64,000 nt of DNA. Source: Furcasterigmium furcatum (taxonomy: Eukaryota; Ascomycota; Sordariomycetes; Glomerellales; Plectosphaerellaceae). The notes under the pieces were generated by a model. The model did not search any database. It was given only the letters and a program-made list of their open reading frames with translations, and was not told the origin of the DNA. A program made the translations under genes and the position numbers. The DNA lies in assembly GCA_001599815.1 (NCBI GenBank), contig BCIA01000001.1, forward strand, positions 3,352,934 through 3,416,933, given 5' to 3'. Positions 44,083-55,792 of this stretch are shown in pieces; position 1 is the first letter of the stretch, and each line of letters starts with the position of its first letter.

Positions 44083-44265
44083 GGCTGCAAGTCCTATTAT
44101 GGTGGTCCGTAGGTAACCAAAGTACCGAAGTTCTCACGTCAAGTGGCTCCTCCAGACCTGGCAGATTCACTGACTCTTCGACTGAGGCCGAAAGTCGTCA
44201 AGGCACATAGATGGCTGGCCGTCACTTGCAACCCTTCTCCTCACTTTCCCCCAGTTGCTTTCAGG

Positions 44266-44802
44266 TCAGTGCAGGCCAGCCAAGCCATGGCTAGTCATAT
44301 GTGTCGAAGGTTCAGCTCCAATGTCTCGACCTGACTTCCCCCTTCCCAATTCGTCGACTTCACAGAGCTCGTGCTGGATATTCCACGTCCTGTTGGCGAG
44401 CTTGGCATACTCTCCTCCTGCGAGGCTGTCAGTTATCGCGATCACGTCAAAAAGCTCATGGCAGGTCTTGATCTGTGCCCTGAAAAATCAGGTAGAATGA
44501 AGATCCCGTCTCGAGTCGGCCCTGGTCGAGACGCCAGCCCCTCCACCAGCGGGCGGTGGCGGCAACTTTACTGGCCTAGTCCGCCACTTTGCTCACCGAC
44601 GAAGACTCTTGGCTGCGCCCCTGAGCTCGGCCGGCGCCGCCCAGCGACCTGACAATCTTGCCCAATCCCTCCACACCACGACACGGCTCGGAATGTCTAT
44701 CTGAAACGGGGCGGAATATGGCCGCACAACCTCCTTCAAGTCCCGCAGCGTCTCAGACTCAGCTTCTACTGCCTCGCGCTCTCTCTCGCACGAAGAACTC
44801 AT
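44266..44802 (-). CDS. Hypothetical protein
   Basis: Two exons, 44802-44597 and 44479-44266, joined by a 117-nt GT-AG intron, give 139 aa. The frame is open across the junction (AAKSLR/RAQIKTCHELFDVIA), and a strong TTTTTCAG acceptor supports the splice. The N-terminal part is charged (CEREREAVEAESETLRDLKE). The second exon reads CHELFDVIAITDS and GGEYAKLANRTWNIQHEL, a pattern faintly like HeLo-type signalling domains, which is only an impression. The C-terminus could be an intron read-through. An ATG at 44847 is an alternative start. Confidence 0.4.
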
Positions 44803-45449
44803 GCGGGATCCCCAACACTTATGCCCGTCGTGGCGATATGTCCTCACATGCCAGCTGGCACCCGTTCTTCTGTGTCATGCAGCCAAGCAGGGGCGGCGCA
44901 CATCACATGTCTGCCGAGGGAGCTGAAACCGTCTAGAAGGCCAAGGTGAAGAGTATTAGCTGTTCTCATTACGCCGCTCATTGATAATAGTGCAGAGGAC
45001 TTGCCCCGATACGGCAGTGACAAGCTGTCAGTCCCATCCCAAGCCATATGGCCGGTATATGAGGCGCAGGTCTAGTTCAGCCCATCAATGTCGCAAGAGG
45101 CGAGCCGTGTGAAGGCCCGACCTCCTCTTCCAAAAGGGGCAACTTGTAATGTGCGCCCACGAACCCAAGCGACCGACGGTTGCCCCTGGCATGTTCCATG
45201 TGGCGTCTGCAAGACCCTCACGAGGCACCCTTGTTCAGGGAAGACGTCTTGGCCGTGATTTTGGGGGTTTCCGCGTTGCCTTGATCGACATGGACGCTCG
45301 GGGGCATCACGGCATGCTACTCTGCTGGAGGGGGCACGTCGCAGGTCCATATATGCACCCCAGGCCCGGCGGACATGGGACGGGGACTAAAGTTCTTCTT
45401 CTCTTCCTTCCAGAGACAGTGTGACCTCCGGCATTGGGTGATTTTCACA
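44803..45449. other. Intergenic region upstream of the receptor gene
   Basis: No gene seen; short frames on both strands carry no motif. Confidence 0.4.
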
Positions 45450-47008
45450 ATGAGACCCTCGGCTCTGTGGGCCGTGGTCATTACCACGTGGATCACGGCC
45501 GGCCATGCACAGAAGCTTGTCACACGCAACATCGGCCTCCCAGTGGGAGATGTTCCCTCGTGCGCGGTGAGTTTCTTGACGATGCTGCTGTTCGATGTAC
45601 TTTCGTGCTGACTTCCCATGCGTGTGTAGCTTCCCTGTATGCTTGAAGCCATTAATCAGTCAAGATGTGACCGGTCAGACTCGTCCTGTATCTGCTCGAC
45701 GCCATCCATCGAAGAGAACGCATCGCATTGCATCCTGACATCGTGCAGCTTCCAAGAAGCACTTGGTACGAGACTCCTTGACGACCTGAACTGCTGTATC
45801 AGCTTCGATCATGAGTGAATCCATGCTGACATGTCGTTCCAGTCGCGAAAAATGCCACTTACACCTCTTGCGACCGCGCCATCCGAGACCGAGGCGCGCT
45901 GTATAACAGAATCAACATCACCTTGGGGACCATCACGGCCGTGCTGGTCCTTCTTCGCCTCCTGTTCCGCCTCCGATACGCGCCGACCCCCCTCGGCCTC
46001 GATGACCACTTCCTTCATCTCGCCTTCGTCACCGCCCTCCCCAGCACGGTGATGAACACACACGGTCTCGTCGCCAACGGCCTGGGCCGCGACGTCTGGA
46101 CCCTCGAGTGGTCCATGATCATGACCTTCGCCAAGTTCTTCTACGTCATGCAGATCATGTACATGACCCATCTCCCGCTGCTTAAGACAGCCATGCTGCT
46201 GTTCTTCCTTCGCATCTTCCCAGACGAGACGTGCAAGAAGCTGCTCCGAGTCACCATCGCCGTCAACGCCCTCAGCGGAGCGGCGTTCGTCGGCGTCACC
46301 ATCCTCCAATGCTGGCCCCTCCAATACGCGTGGGAGCGGTGGGAGGGGCCCGCGTACCAGGGACGGTGCGTGGACGTCAACATCGTGGGATGGGTGCACG
46401 CCGCGTGGAACATCCTCCTCGACTTCTGGATGATCTTCCTGCCCCTAAAGCAGGTGTGGAAGCTCCAGATGCACTGGAAGAAGAAGACGGGCGTCGTGAT
46501 CATGTTCGGCGTCGGGACGTTCATCACGGTCGTGAGCATCCTCCGCCTGCAGTCGCTCGTCGACTACGCCAACTCGGACAACCCGACGTACGACCAGTGG
46601 GCCGTCGCGAACTGGTCCACGATCGAGATCAACGTCGGCATCATGTGCGCCTGCATGCCGGCGCTCCGCGGGCTGCTCGTCCGCTTCTTCCCTCTTGTCT
46701 TTGGATCCGGGACGAACCGGGGCACGAGAGACGAGTACGGCAACATGGGAGGGTCGATTCCTCTCAGCTCGGCGAATCACACCTGGAACGAGCACTCGAG
46801 CACCGTCAAAGCCGGGCCTGAGAGCGACGTGACTGAGGCTGCGAAGAGAGAGGAGGATGCGGACACGAGTGACGGAGCGCAGAGTACCAAGGGGATAACA
46901 TGTTCGAGGTCATTCACTGTCGAGTACGGGACGGACCACGATGAGTCTAGCCTAGTCATCATGCGGCCTGCGTTACCAAAGGCTCGGGGGAAGGATTCCA
47001 TGGTCTGA
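45450..47008 (+). CDS. CFEM-domain seven-helix receptor (Pth11-like)
   Basis: Exons 45450-45566, 45630-45765 and 45843-47008 give 472 aa. A signal peptide (MRPSALWAVVITTWITAGHA) is followed by a CFEM domain with eight Cys (PSCALPC, RC, SSCIC, HC, SC and TSC, residues about 38-105). Seven predicted helices start at ITLGTITAVLVLLRLLF; the loop RRCVDVNIVGWVHAAWNI and the WSTIEINVGIMCACMP segment are typical of rhodopsin-like fungal Pth11 proteins. A Ser-rich cytosolic tail of about 100 residues follows. Such receptors sense surface or host cues in plant pathogens; here it sits among wall-degrading enzymes. Family is sure; ligand and role are inferred. Confidence 0.93.
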
Positions 47009-47049
47009 ACAATTGAAGTCGTAATTTGTTTGATCTGCTGTTGAGGGTG

Positions 47050-47430
47050 GCTGGTGACATCTGTTCAGCATTGCTGGGCTGTTTGCAGTGATCAGCAGGG
47101 CCCTCGGTCGGCCGAAGAGCCACCTAGACTCGCCTCGGGAGCGGCGTCTTCAGGGTCCGTCCGGCCTGTGGCGTCGGGGACTGGCCCCGGGGAGCCGGGG
47201 TGTTACCAAGCTGCTTGAGAGGCTGGGCTACCAACTGATATTGACTTGGGGGCATCGTCAGTTGTTCTATAAGGCAGGTAGGAATTGGTCAACCTTGGTT
47301 GCCCAAGGGCAGCATGAAGTCTGAGCTTTCATGCGCTTTGGTTGGCCAGCAATGGCCAGCCATCAGTGCCTGACGCGGCCGTGGCGGGCCATGATCACCT
47401 CCTAAATATCGAGTGCGGTCTAGGCCTGGG
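47050..47430 (+). repeat. Diverged inverted repeat, copy A
   Basis: Matches, in opposite orientation, the segment at about 52235-52580. The best block is 47131-47177 against 52448-52494, nearly identical over 47 bases. Weaker similarity continues on both sides, from the CAGCATTGCTGGGCTGTTTG block at about 47075 to beyond the GGCGGGCCATGATCA block near 47385. Several differences are C/T or G/A transitions. The ends are approximate. Confidence 0.7.
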
Positions 47431-49830
47431 TGCCTCGATGGTAGGGGACCTCATCCAGCGTCCACCAGGTTAGGTTACAATATCGAAAAGATATTGAATG
47501 AAGAACCCGACATGATTTGACAGATGATTGCAAACAAAGATGAGGGGGAGACCACCCACACTGTTGGTTGGTTGACGAGTTGCGGCGCAATACGGAGTTC
47601 GGACTCCTAGCTCCAAGGGAACATTCAGGACGGACCGACCACTGCAAGTTGGCTGAGAAATCGATGGCAGAAAGGAGATGTGAGTAATTGAAGATCTACT
47701 TTCCCTTGCGATTGTTTATTATACTCACAGCGTAGCTCGACCATCCACGGTCAACGTCCGTCTTGCTCCATCAACAACCTTGGCCTCCTTCAACATCAAC
47801 AGCCTCTCTGTGAGGGGTTCAGACCTCGGTGGAGTAGCGGACGCTGACCGACACTAAAAAACCGGCCCTTGAATCCTGGTGCATCTCTGCCAATGCAGCA
47901 ACGCTGCGGAAGTTGTCCGTAATATCAGGCCGCCCGATGACCGGCGACAGCTTGGCCGACTTGGCCAGCGACGGCTCCGAGTCAGGCACTTCCATGCCGG
48001 CTTGGCGCCCGTCCAGAAGGCTGATGGCTTCGGAAAAGCACTCGGTCGCCGACGATCCTTCCTGGTCTCGAAAGAACTGCCGAACTGATGAGGGGCTGCC
48101 GGCCTTGCTTCAACTGGCCGTCGACTGGCACACCTCTGTCGCGTGATCAGCCGAGAATGCTACCATCCCAGGCCTGGGTTGGGGTTTCGGCCCCTAGAAC
48201 TGAGCGCCATCCTCTTCGCGGTCAACGTCCGACTCGTTGCGGCTCCCTCTCGTTCCCGCCATGCACCGCCGAGCCAGCCCAGCCGACGCCACGCATGGCG
48301 GCTCATCTATCAACCAGGGACTCACATCGACGACGACCCCATCGCCAGCAGAGAAGCCCGGCGATAACACCGGGCCCGAGTCGCCCTCCCACTCCACGAT
48401 CTGTGACTGGCGTTCCACACATCTTGAGGTCCCCACGGGGGCAAGCTTTGACGATGCCCGACGAGCGTCCGTGCCGCGTTATTTTCGTCCCCGTGTCGAA
48501 ACCTTGCACTCGCGGTGGAGCTCTGCATGTTCCAAGACTGTTCTTTGACTCTTCCTTCGATTCTCGGCCAATCCCCGAGTCGGAGGCTGACCGAGATGCT
48601 AGTTTGAAGCTTCACGAGATGCTCAGTTGGTGATCTTTCTGGGGGTTCATCGCGGAGATGCTCTACTCGAAGCAGAGTTGATGTGACCCGGCTCGCACGC
48701 CTGGCCTGATTCGAGGCTTGGTGATACTCCTTACCCCGGAATCGTCCGGGGAAGCGGAGGTCCAGGCCCTACAAGGCGCGGTCAACGACCGAGGGGCCAT
48801 TTCACTGCAGTTGGGAATGAGTCTTGCTCTCCCGCCGGCCTCTCACGATGATCTGGTGAATCTGCGTAACCGCCGGCGCAGGAGGAGAATAACCTTAACG
48901 TTTTACCTACAGCCTCCCTGAGCCGGGCCACACCCTAAGGAGCGGGGACGCCAAAATCGTGCCATATCCCCTGTACTAGTCCGCACCGGTCACCACCTTC
49001 AACGCGACCCTGAGCGGATGCATCCAAGCGTTGGAGTAGACAGAGATACGAGCGACTCACGTATTCCACAAGCCCGGTAACCCAGCTGGACTTATAGCAA
49101 AATCACCTAGATCCTGTCTGCCGTGTGAATCTATGAATCCCACGCTCTCCGGCCCTCGGTCGGTGCTTTCACTGTATGTTGACGTCGTTACACCAGATGT
49201 TTGCCCCCAGATGCCGCACAATGAGGTAACGTCGCTCGGGAGTGCCGAGCCAACTCCCGCACGAGTATCCAAAACTGACAGGAAGAGTCGGCGTCCCTCC
49301 AATCGCCTGCCCGCGCGAGGTCAAGGGTGTGGTACGGATCATCGCCGACTGACGCCGGTGCAGCTCAGTCCGGGGGGATCATCCTCAGCGCCCAATCCCT
49401 TCCTGGCCACTCCACCCCCAAACCAGATTATCATCCCGGCCCTTGGCAAGGCTACCTTACCTTGGACGAGCGAGTCTGACCATCCTCGGGCGGCGATATT
49501 CGAGGAGGCAGGGCATCCTCCACGATGTTTCCCCGGAATCCCCTCCCCTCCCCCAGATACCCACACCACCGCGAGCAACGTGCCACCAACTCGCCTTTGT
49601 GTCCGTGGTGATTGGGCCCTCGTCCCCTGCGACGGACCCTCCGTGGAGAATACCACAGCGCGGGGTAAGGGTTCGCGACTCGCGCCGGCGTGGATTATCG
49701 CACAGGTTAAGCTTGCGGGCCACGACGAACCAACGGCGGGGTGCAACGGGCAGAAATGGGGTTGCCGGGGGGTCGAGAGAGAAAAAAAAAAGTAGTGGTA
49801 GTCACGGAGATCCTCCAGCGTGTGGATAAG
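47431..49830. other. Gene-poor segment between repeat and sugar transporter
   Basis: No complete gene is supported. From 47819 to about 48090 a minus-strand frame reads protein-like sequence (RQFFRDQEGSSATECFSEA and LLDGRQAGMEVPDSEPSLA) ending in a stop at 47819. The plus strand at 48260-48630 holds two offset frames (ICDWRSTHLEVPTGASFDDA, then FDSSFDSRPIPESEADRDA) that look like one coding piece with a frameshift. These may be gene relics, but I could not assemble a model. Confidence 0.3.
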
Positions 49831-49837
49831 TATAAAG
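49831..49837 (+). promoter_or_regulatory. TATA box of the sugar transporter gene
   Basis: TATAAAG, about 190 bp upstream of the ATG at 50020, followed by a CT-rich leader. Confidence 0.5.
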
Positions 49838-50019
49838 ATATGGGACCGCGCCCCCTCCGTCTGTCTTGCTTGTCTTGAAGCATTGAGGTCATCAGGGAGA
49901 TTCTGCTTGCCTTTGCAGTCAGTTCTCGGTTCAGTCCAGTCTTCAGCAGGCCCGTCGTGAGCTCGCCATACTTGCCACCGCATCGTCCAGGCCTCTCCAC
50001 CGCCCCCTGAGTGACCATC

Positions 50020-51951
50020 ATGGGTTGCTTCAACACCCACGCGTCGGGGACGCTCGATCCCCCGGAAGTGCGAAACTGGCGCATCCATACCATCGCCCTC
50101 GTTGCCTCCATGTCGGCTCTCGCAAGTATGTCGTTCCCCAGCCTGGATGGTGGCGCTCTCTCCCCAATTATCATCCTCCACTCCCCTGCCGAGATACTCC
50201 AATTCCCCAAAGCGAACCCCCCTGGCAGACTTGGCTGTAAAGCTTGACGCTGACCTTGGGCGACACAGTGGGTTATGATACCGCCGTCATCGGTGGCACC
50301 ATGGCCCTCGACTCGTTCCGCCGCGACTTTGCGCTCGATCAGGTCGAGCAGAGCACCCGCGACACGATCCAGGGCAATATTGTCTCGACCTTCCAGGTAA
50401 ATAGCAACCCCCCCCCTTTCTGTCTCATCCTAGACTTATGCTCATCAAAAACACCCCAGGCCGGTTGCTTCTTCGGTGCCCTCTTCACCTTCCCCATCGC
50501 CGAGAGATGGGGCCGCAAGAAGACCGTCATGCTCGCCTCTCTCGTCTTCCTCCTCGGCGGCGCCCTCATGACCGGCGCCCGGGGTGACCTCAACTACATC
50601 TACGCTGGCCGCGCCATCGCCGGCCTCGGCATTGGCGCCTCTTCTCTCACCGTCCCCGTCTACATCGCTGAAACCGCTCCCCCGTCTATCCGTGGCCGAC
50701 TCGTTGGTATCTTCGAAATCGCCTCTCAAGGTGGAGGCATGTTAGGATTCTGGATCAACTACGCTACGGATCAGACCATCGACGTGCGCCTGCAGGCCCA
50801 GTGGATCATCCCTCTCGCCCTCCAGCTCGTCCCCGGCGTCCTCCTCTTCCTCGGAATGATGTGGTGCCCCGAGTCGCCCCGCTGGCTCGCTCGTGGCGAC
50901 GACTTCGACGGCGCCGAGCGCATCCTCTGCCTCATCCGCGGCCTCGGCCCCGAGGACGAGTACGTTCGCAGGGAGATGGGCGAGATCCGCGAGCAGGTCC
51001 AGATGCGTTCCACCATGCGCATGTCCAAGAAGGCCCAGTTCAAGAAGCTCTTCGAGAAGGGCACCAGGAACCGTCTCGGCATCGGTCTGGCTCTCATGTT
51101 CCTGCAGAGCTTCACTGTGAGTACCAGCCAAAGGCGCATGATATCATTGAGAGACGTATCTGACAAGTGCTACAACAGGGCGTCAACATCATCACCTACT
51201 ACGCTCCTCGCATCTTCGAGACCCTCGGCATCCAGGGCACCTCTCTCCGCCTCTTCTCGACCGGCTTCTACGGCATCTCCAAGACGCTCGGCATGATCCT
51301 GTTCACCTTCTACGTCGTCGAGAAGGTCGGCCGTCGCAAGGGTCTCATCTGGGGCGCCGCCCTAGGCTGCATCCCCATGTGGTACATCGGCGGCTACGTG
51401 ATGAGGGCTGATCCCGCTGCCGCCGCCGCCGCCGGCGAGGTCACTCGCAACGGCTGGGGCTACCTCGCCATGGTCTGCGTCTACGTCAACGCCTTCATCA
51501 TCTGCGCGACCTGGCAGGGTATCACCTGGACGTACGCCTCTGAGATCTTCCCTCTCGACATCCGCATGCTCTGCGTCGCCCTGACGACCGCGGACACCTG
51601 GCTCGGTTCCTTCATCATCGCCCGCTCGACGCCCTACATGATCTCGGACCTCGGCTACGGCGCGTACTTCTTCTTCAGCGCGATTCTCGTGCTCATGGGT
51701 ATCTGGTCGTTCTTCTTCGTCCCCGAGACCAAGGGTGAGTCTTTCCCCCGCAGGATCGTATGTTTTGTCAAGGATTGTCGTGTGCTGACTTTGCTGCTGC
51801 AGGTATCACCCTCGAGGAGATGGATGCCCTCTTCTCGCAGTCCGTCCACAAGGTCGTCTGGGGCCAGCTGACTGGAAAGCCCTTCGTGATGGAGAGACGC
51901 GACTCTATCTCTGATGAGAAGCAGAACATTCAGCAGGTGGAGAAGAACTAG
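50020..51951 (+). CDS. MFS sugar transporter (hexose/disaccharide type)
   Basis: Exons 50020-50125, 50269-50396, 50460-51116, 51179-51734 and 51803-51951 give 531 aa; introns are 143, 63, 62 and 68 nt. Sugar-porter signatures are present: FGYDTAVIGGT-like MGYDTAVIGG after the first junction, RWGRKK, PVYIAETAP, PESPRWLARG, GVNIITYYAPRIF and VPETKGITLEEMD. Twelve helices are expected in the plasma membrane. It lies between the two inverted repeat copies and among cell-wall hydrolase genes, so uptake of released sugars is a reasonable role. The sugar is not predictable here. Confidence 0.95.
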
Positions 51952-52087
51952 AAGAAGGGTTCTCAGTCCGAGGACAATGTTCGAGGGAGGCGTGCAGAGG
52001 GGTATGGCTGTGGCGAGACGGATGTGACACCCGAAGCGCAATGATATGTGATCTTCGGTTAGCAGAGGTCGAGCTTGGGGCGTCGGA

Positions 52088-52121
52088 GATGATGATGACG
52101 ATGATGATGACGATGATGATG
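52088..52121 (+). repeat. GATGATGATGAC tandem repeat
   Basis: Nearly three copies of the 12-mer GATGATGATGAC in the 3' flank of the sugar transporter; non-coding. Confidence 0.8.
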
Positions 52122-52234
52122 GCAAGGTGGAATGAGCACTCGTGCTGGGCCATAGACAGACCCTCAAGAGCAGAGCAAATGAATAACGACTTCGATTGTT
52201 CAGACTATGGAATTCTTGCCCCGAACCTTTGGCA

Positions 52235-52580
52235 ACGCAAGCCAGACCTTGTCCGTGCCTCATACTTGGGATGATCATGGCCCGCCACTGCCACCTCAGG
52301 CACTAATAGCCGGCCATCGCTGGTCAACCAAAACGCAACCAAGGTTAAACAATTTATAACTGCTTTATATTATACCCCCGAATTATTGCCCAACCCTCAA
52401 TCATGGAGCTTGCTAACACCCCGACTCGCCGGAGCCCAGGAACCGACCCGACGCCACAGGCCGGACGGACCCCGAAGACGCCGCTCCCGAGGCGGCTCTG
52501 GGCAGCTCTTGTGCCGACCGAGGCCCTGCAGATCACTGCAAACAGCCCGACCATGCTGAAGACTTACCACCGGCCAGGTC
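52235..52580 (-). repeat. Diverged inverted repeat, copy B
   Basis: Reverse-complement match to 47050-47430 (see copy A). The order of shared blocks is preserved: the GGCGGGCCATGATCA block at about 52265-52280 and the 52448-52494 core. The pair encloses about 4.8 kb with the sugar transporter gene. Neither copy encodes a recognisable protein, so this is more like a MITE or solo element than an autonomous transposon. Confidence 0.7.
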
Positions 52581-54437
52581 GCAGAAGTCAGATCAATGAT
52601 CAAGCCAACGCGACCTGTTTAATAGGCATCGGACGGTGTCGTATCCTGGCCCATAGCACTTGATCGGGGTAGGATGCGCTCCCATTCAACGGACAGCGGA
52701 CAACTCCCCGTCTCCGATTCCTTCTCACCGACCACCTCTCCAACAACAGTGTCCTGCAGCTAACAGATGAAGACCCTCTTCAGTACTACGTGGCAGCGGA
52801 AGGGTTCTGCTTCCGAGCTCCTCGCATCACATGCCTGGCCTGGCTGCCCGACAAATTGCAACGACAGAAAGACCTAGACCCAAGGCCTGCCAGCGTGATC
52901 CCGGAGATTTCCAAAATGTCTCAAAGGCCCAGAATTCAAGGCCGCGGGAGATGGTCGCAGGGGTATCCGGTAATTGCGTGCAGGCTGTGGGCGCGAATCC
53001 GCTCCACGACATCCACTGATGAGACCCTGATCTTCGAGATGTCCTGGTCTAGACCTTGGATGATGTCTTTCACATACTCCCGAGGTAAGACGAAGGCCGT
53101 TTCTCGAGATCGGATGTGCTATCTATGGCTTGCGACTTGCGCAGCTTCAAACAAACAAGGACGGCCGTGCAGCGAGCTGTGCTCAGGTCACGGTGTTTGC
53201 GTCCGGGCGCTGTTATCTCTCACCGCACCAGACCTGAGGGCTGCCTGTATCGACTTCTCGCCAAGAAACGAAAAACATCGTGGTCTGAGTTCGGGCCCGG
53301 AGAACAAAGACTTGCTCGCCTCACGATGCATGCGCTTGCCTGCGTGGCATCAATACCAAGAACCAGCTCAGGGACAACTCAATGCGACAGTGGCGCGAGC
53401 GACAAGGCCCAGGATTTGGAGGATGCCAAGAGAAGGCATCTTCGCGATGCAATTGGGCCGTCCCTCATGAAACGAAACATCGAGACTCCAAGAAGTCCCT
53501 GCCCAGACCCCCTTTTCCTCTCGTCGCTGGCCCGCGTCCAGGGATGCCCTCGCTCTGGTCGCTTTTTCCCTCACGGGACGAACAGGTTCAGTTGATGCTG
53601 CTGCTGTCCTTCGCATCACCAGGCGGCGTGGCCGTCAAACCTCTGGCCCTTGCGGGAAAATGTCTCATGGCCAGTTGTCATTCTCTGGGCATCTCATAGC
53701 CACCACGAAGAGGCTGGGCATGCCACGTCGACGAGCCACAAACGCCATCAAGGCGGACTTTTTGCGAGAGGCAGATAGAGGACGTAGCACTCATTCCAAG
53801 GGGAGGAGCCATCCTCGGCGTCTCACGACCGCTGCGAAAGACATGGCAGCTTGAGCGCTTGCGGCCCAAGCCGTGTCCCATTCCCCCTAATAATTCCCGG
53901 GCGTGGCGCCGCACGATCTCGACCGCCCATCCGGGCGGACTCCCGAAGTCTTGGTCAGGGGCTCCTGCAACGTGATTCGCCAGGCCTCGTTTCAAGGCCG
54001 GCTACCCCTGGAATGCCATGCCCCCCATTCACACCTTCGTCCTGGCCCCCTATTCGCGGCTCAGCGACCCAAGCCCGATATTATCATGGCAAGGCCATGG
54101 ATTCCTTCTTCTGCAGCACTCGACAAGAAATGACTTTGCAATGCGCCCAAGGTCCCGGGCTTCGCTAGACAGGGGCACATGCTATGCCGTCCGTGGCGCC
54201 CTCTCCGCCAGGCTTGGCTACCCATCCACGGGGGGCGAAGTCCCCCTGACCGCTCACGAGTATATATCCTCTCTCCGCCTGATGTTCTGCGTCGGGTCTA
54301 TTTTCGATCGCCCTGGCCTTCTGTTGCTAAACTCGCCGCACGTTCGTGAGCTTTGTCCCTCTCTTCCAGTTCGTTTGAACACCACGTTCCTTTCTCCAAG
54401 CCCCTCGTTTCTTGGGTCCATCCGCTCCTTTGCGGAT
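52581..54437. other. Intergenic, no gene supported
   Basis: Several frames of 60-226 codons overlap on both strands (52790-53470 is the longest) but none has a domain, signal peptide or consistent codon use. The final part is the GH16 promoter. Confidence 0.4.
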
Positions 54438-54445
54438 TTATAAAA
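54438..54445 (+). promoter_or_regulatory. TATA box of the GH16 gene
   Basis: TTATAAAA, about 190 bp upstream of the ATG at 54632, followed by a pyrimidine-rich leader with CACCA repeats. Confidence 0.5.
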
Positions 54446-54631
54446 CATCTTTGTTTCTCAGGCAGATCACCCCTCGTTCAGGCCAACGATATCTTCATTC
54501 TCCGGCCTTCTGCGAAGCCTCCCAGTCCCCAGCTCCGACGTCTCGAGTGTTGCTCACAGGTCTTACACCTCCTTGTCTACCACATACCTACCTTGATACC
54601 ATCTACCCCCACCACTACCACCATCACCACC

Positions 54632-55542
54632 ATGCAGCTTCAACAATCTCTCTTTGCGGCTGCTGCCCTGCTCCCCGCCCTGGCTGCCGCCTGGGCCGCC
54701 CCCGAGTATCCCGGCTTCAAGGCCGTCTTCACGGAGGAGTTCCAGGGCTCGGCCGGGTCCCGCATCGACACCTCCAAGTGGGGATACATCACGGAGATCA
54801 ACGTCAACAACGAGCTCCAGAAGTACACCACCGACAGCCGCAACGTCCAGCTCTCCGGCGGCGGCACCCTCCAGCTCGTCCCCTGGAAGGACGCCAACGG
54901 CAAGTGGACGTCCGGCCGCGTCGAGGCCAAGGAGGCCTTCACCCCCAAGGCCGGCGGCGTCACCATCGCCGAGGCCCAGCTCCGCTTCGGCAGCAACCAG
55001 CAGGCCAACAAGCAGGGCCTCTGGCCTGCCTTCTGGCTCCTCGGTGAGGCCGTCCGCCACGGCGTCGAGTGGCCCGAGTGCGGCGAGATCGACATCCTCG
55101 AGTCCGTCAACGGCATCCCCGAGGGCCACGGCACCGTCCACTGCGACCGCATCGGCGGCGCCTGCAACACCCCCTTCGGCATCGGCGCCGCGGCCCCCAT
55201 GCCCGACCCCTCCGCCTGGCGGACGTGGCGCGTCACCTTCGACCGCACCAACGCCGACTGGCGCGCGCAGAGCATCACCTGGAGCGTCAACGACCAGGTC
55301 TTCCACTCGGTCGACGGCGCCAGGATCGGCGACGAGAAGGTCTGGAAGTCCCTCGCCCAGTCGGGCATGTACTTCATCCTCAACGTCGCCGTCGGCGGTG
55401 ACTTCGTGAGTCGTTCCCTTGCCTGCCCCTGAAGAGACTCAGACTAACAGCAGCATAGCCCGGCAACCCCAACGAGGCCACGCTCGGCGGCTACGGCAGC
55501 ATGATGGAGATCGCGTACGCCGCGGTCTACAACAGCAATTAG
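54632..55542 (+). CDS. Secreted GH16 beta-glucanase
   Basis: Exons 54632-55405 and 55459-55542 give 285 aa; the 53-nt intron is phase 0. A signal peptide (MQLQQSLFAAAALLPALAAA) precedes a GH16 jelly roll. The catalytic motif GEIDILESV has E152 (nucleophile), D154 and E157 (acid/base). GLWPAFWLLG and FILNVAVGGDFPGNP are typical of GH16 endo-1,3(4)-beta-glucanases. There is no CBM or GPI signal. It cleaves beta-1,3(1,4)-glucans of plant or fungal walls. GC3 is very high, as in the other secreted hydrolases. Confidence 0.95.
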
Positions 55543-55792
55543 TAGCAGCCTGCCGCTCCTCTCTTCTCTTCTTCTCCTCTGCCTGCCTACGGCTTCTCAG
55601 CTGGGCTCAGGGCCGTGACAGGATTCAGTTGTCCATGGCTTGAATGTAGCCACTTTCACCGCACATAGAAGGGCCTCCGGGCCGACTTCCTCGCACACAT
55701 AGATACCCCCGCGTTTTCTTATAGAAACAAATACAAAGCGGATATGAGTTGTTGTTCAAGCTATTCTGCCATGATACGTCTAGTCGCTCGCT

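Noticed and set aside
49339..50202. 287-codon minus-strand frame upstream of the sugar transporter
   Set aside because: Covers the leader and first exon of the transporter on the other strand; no domain and frequent runs of rare residues.
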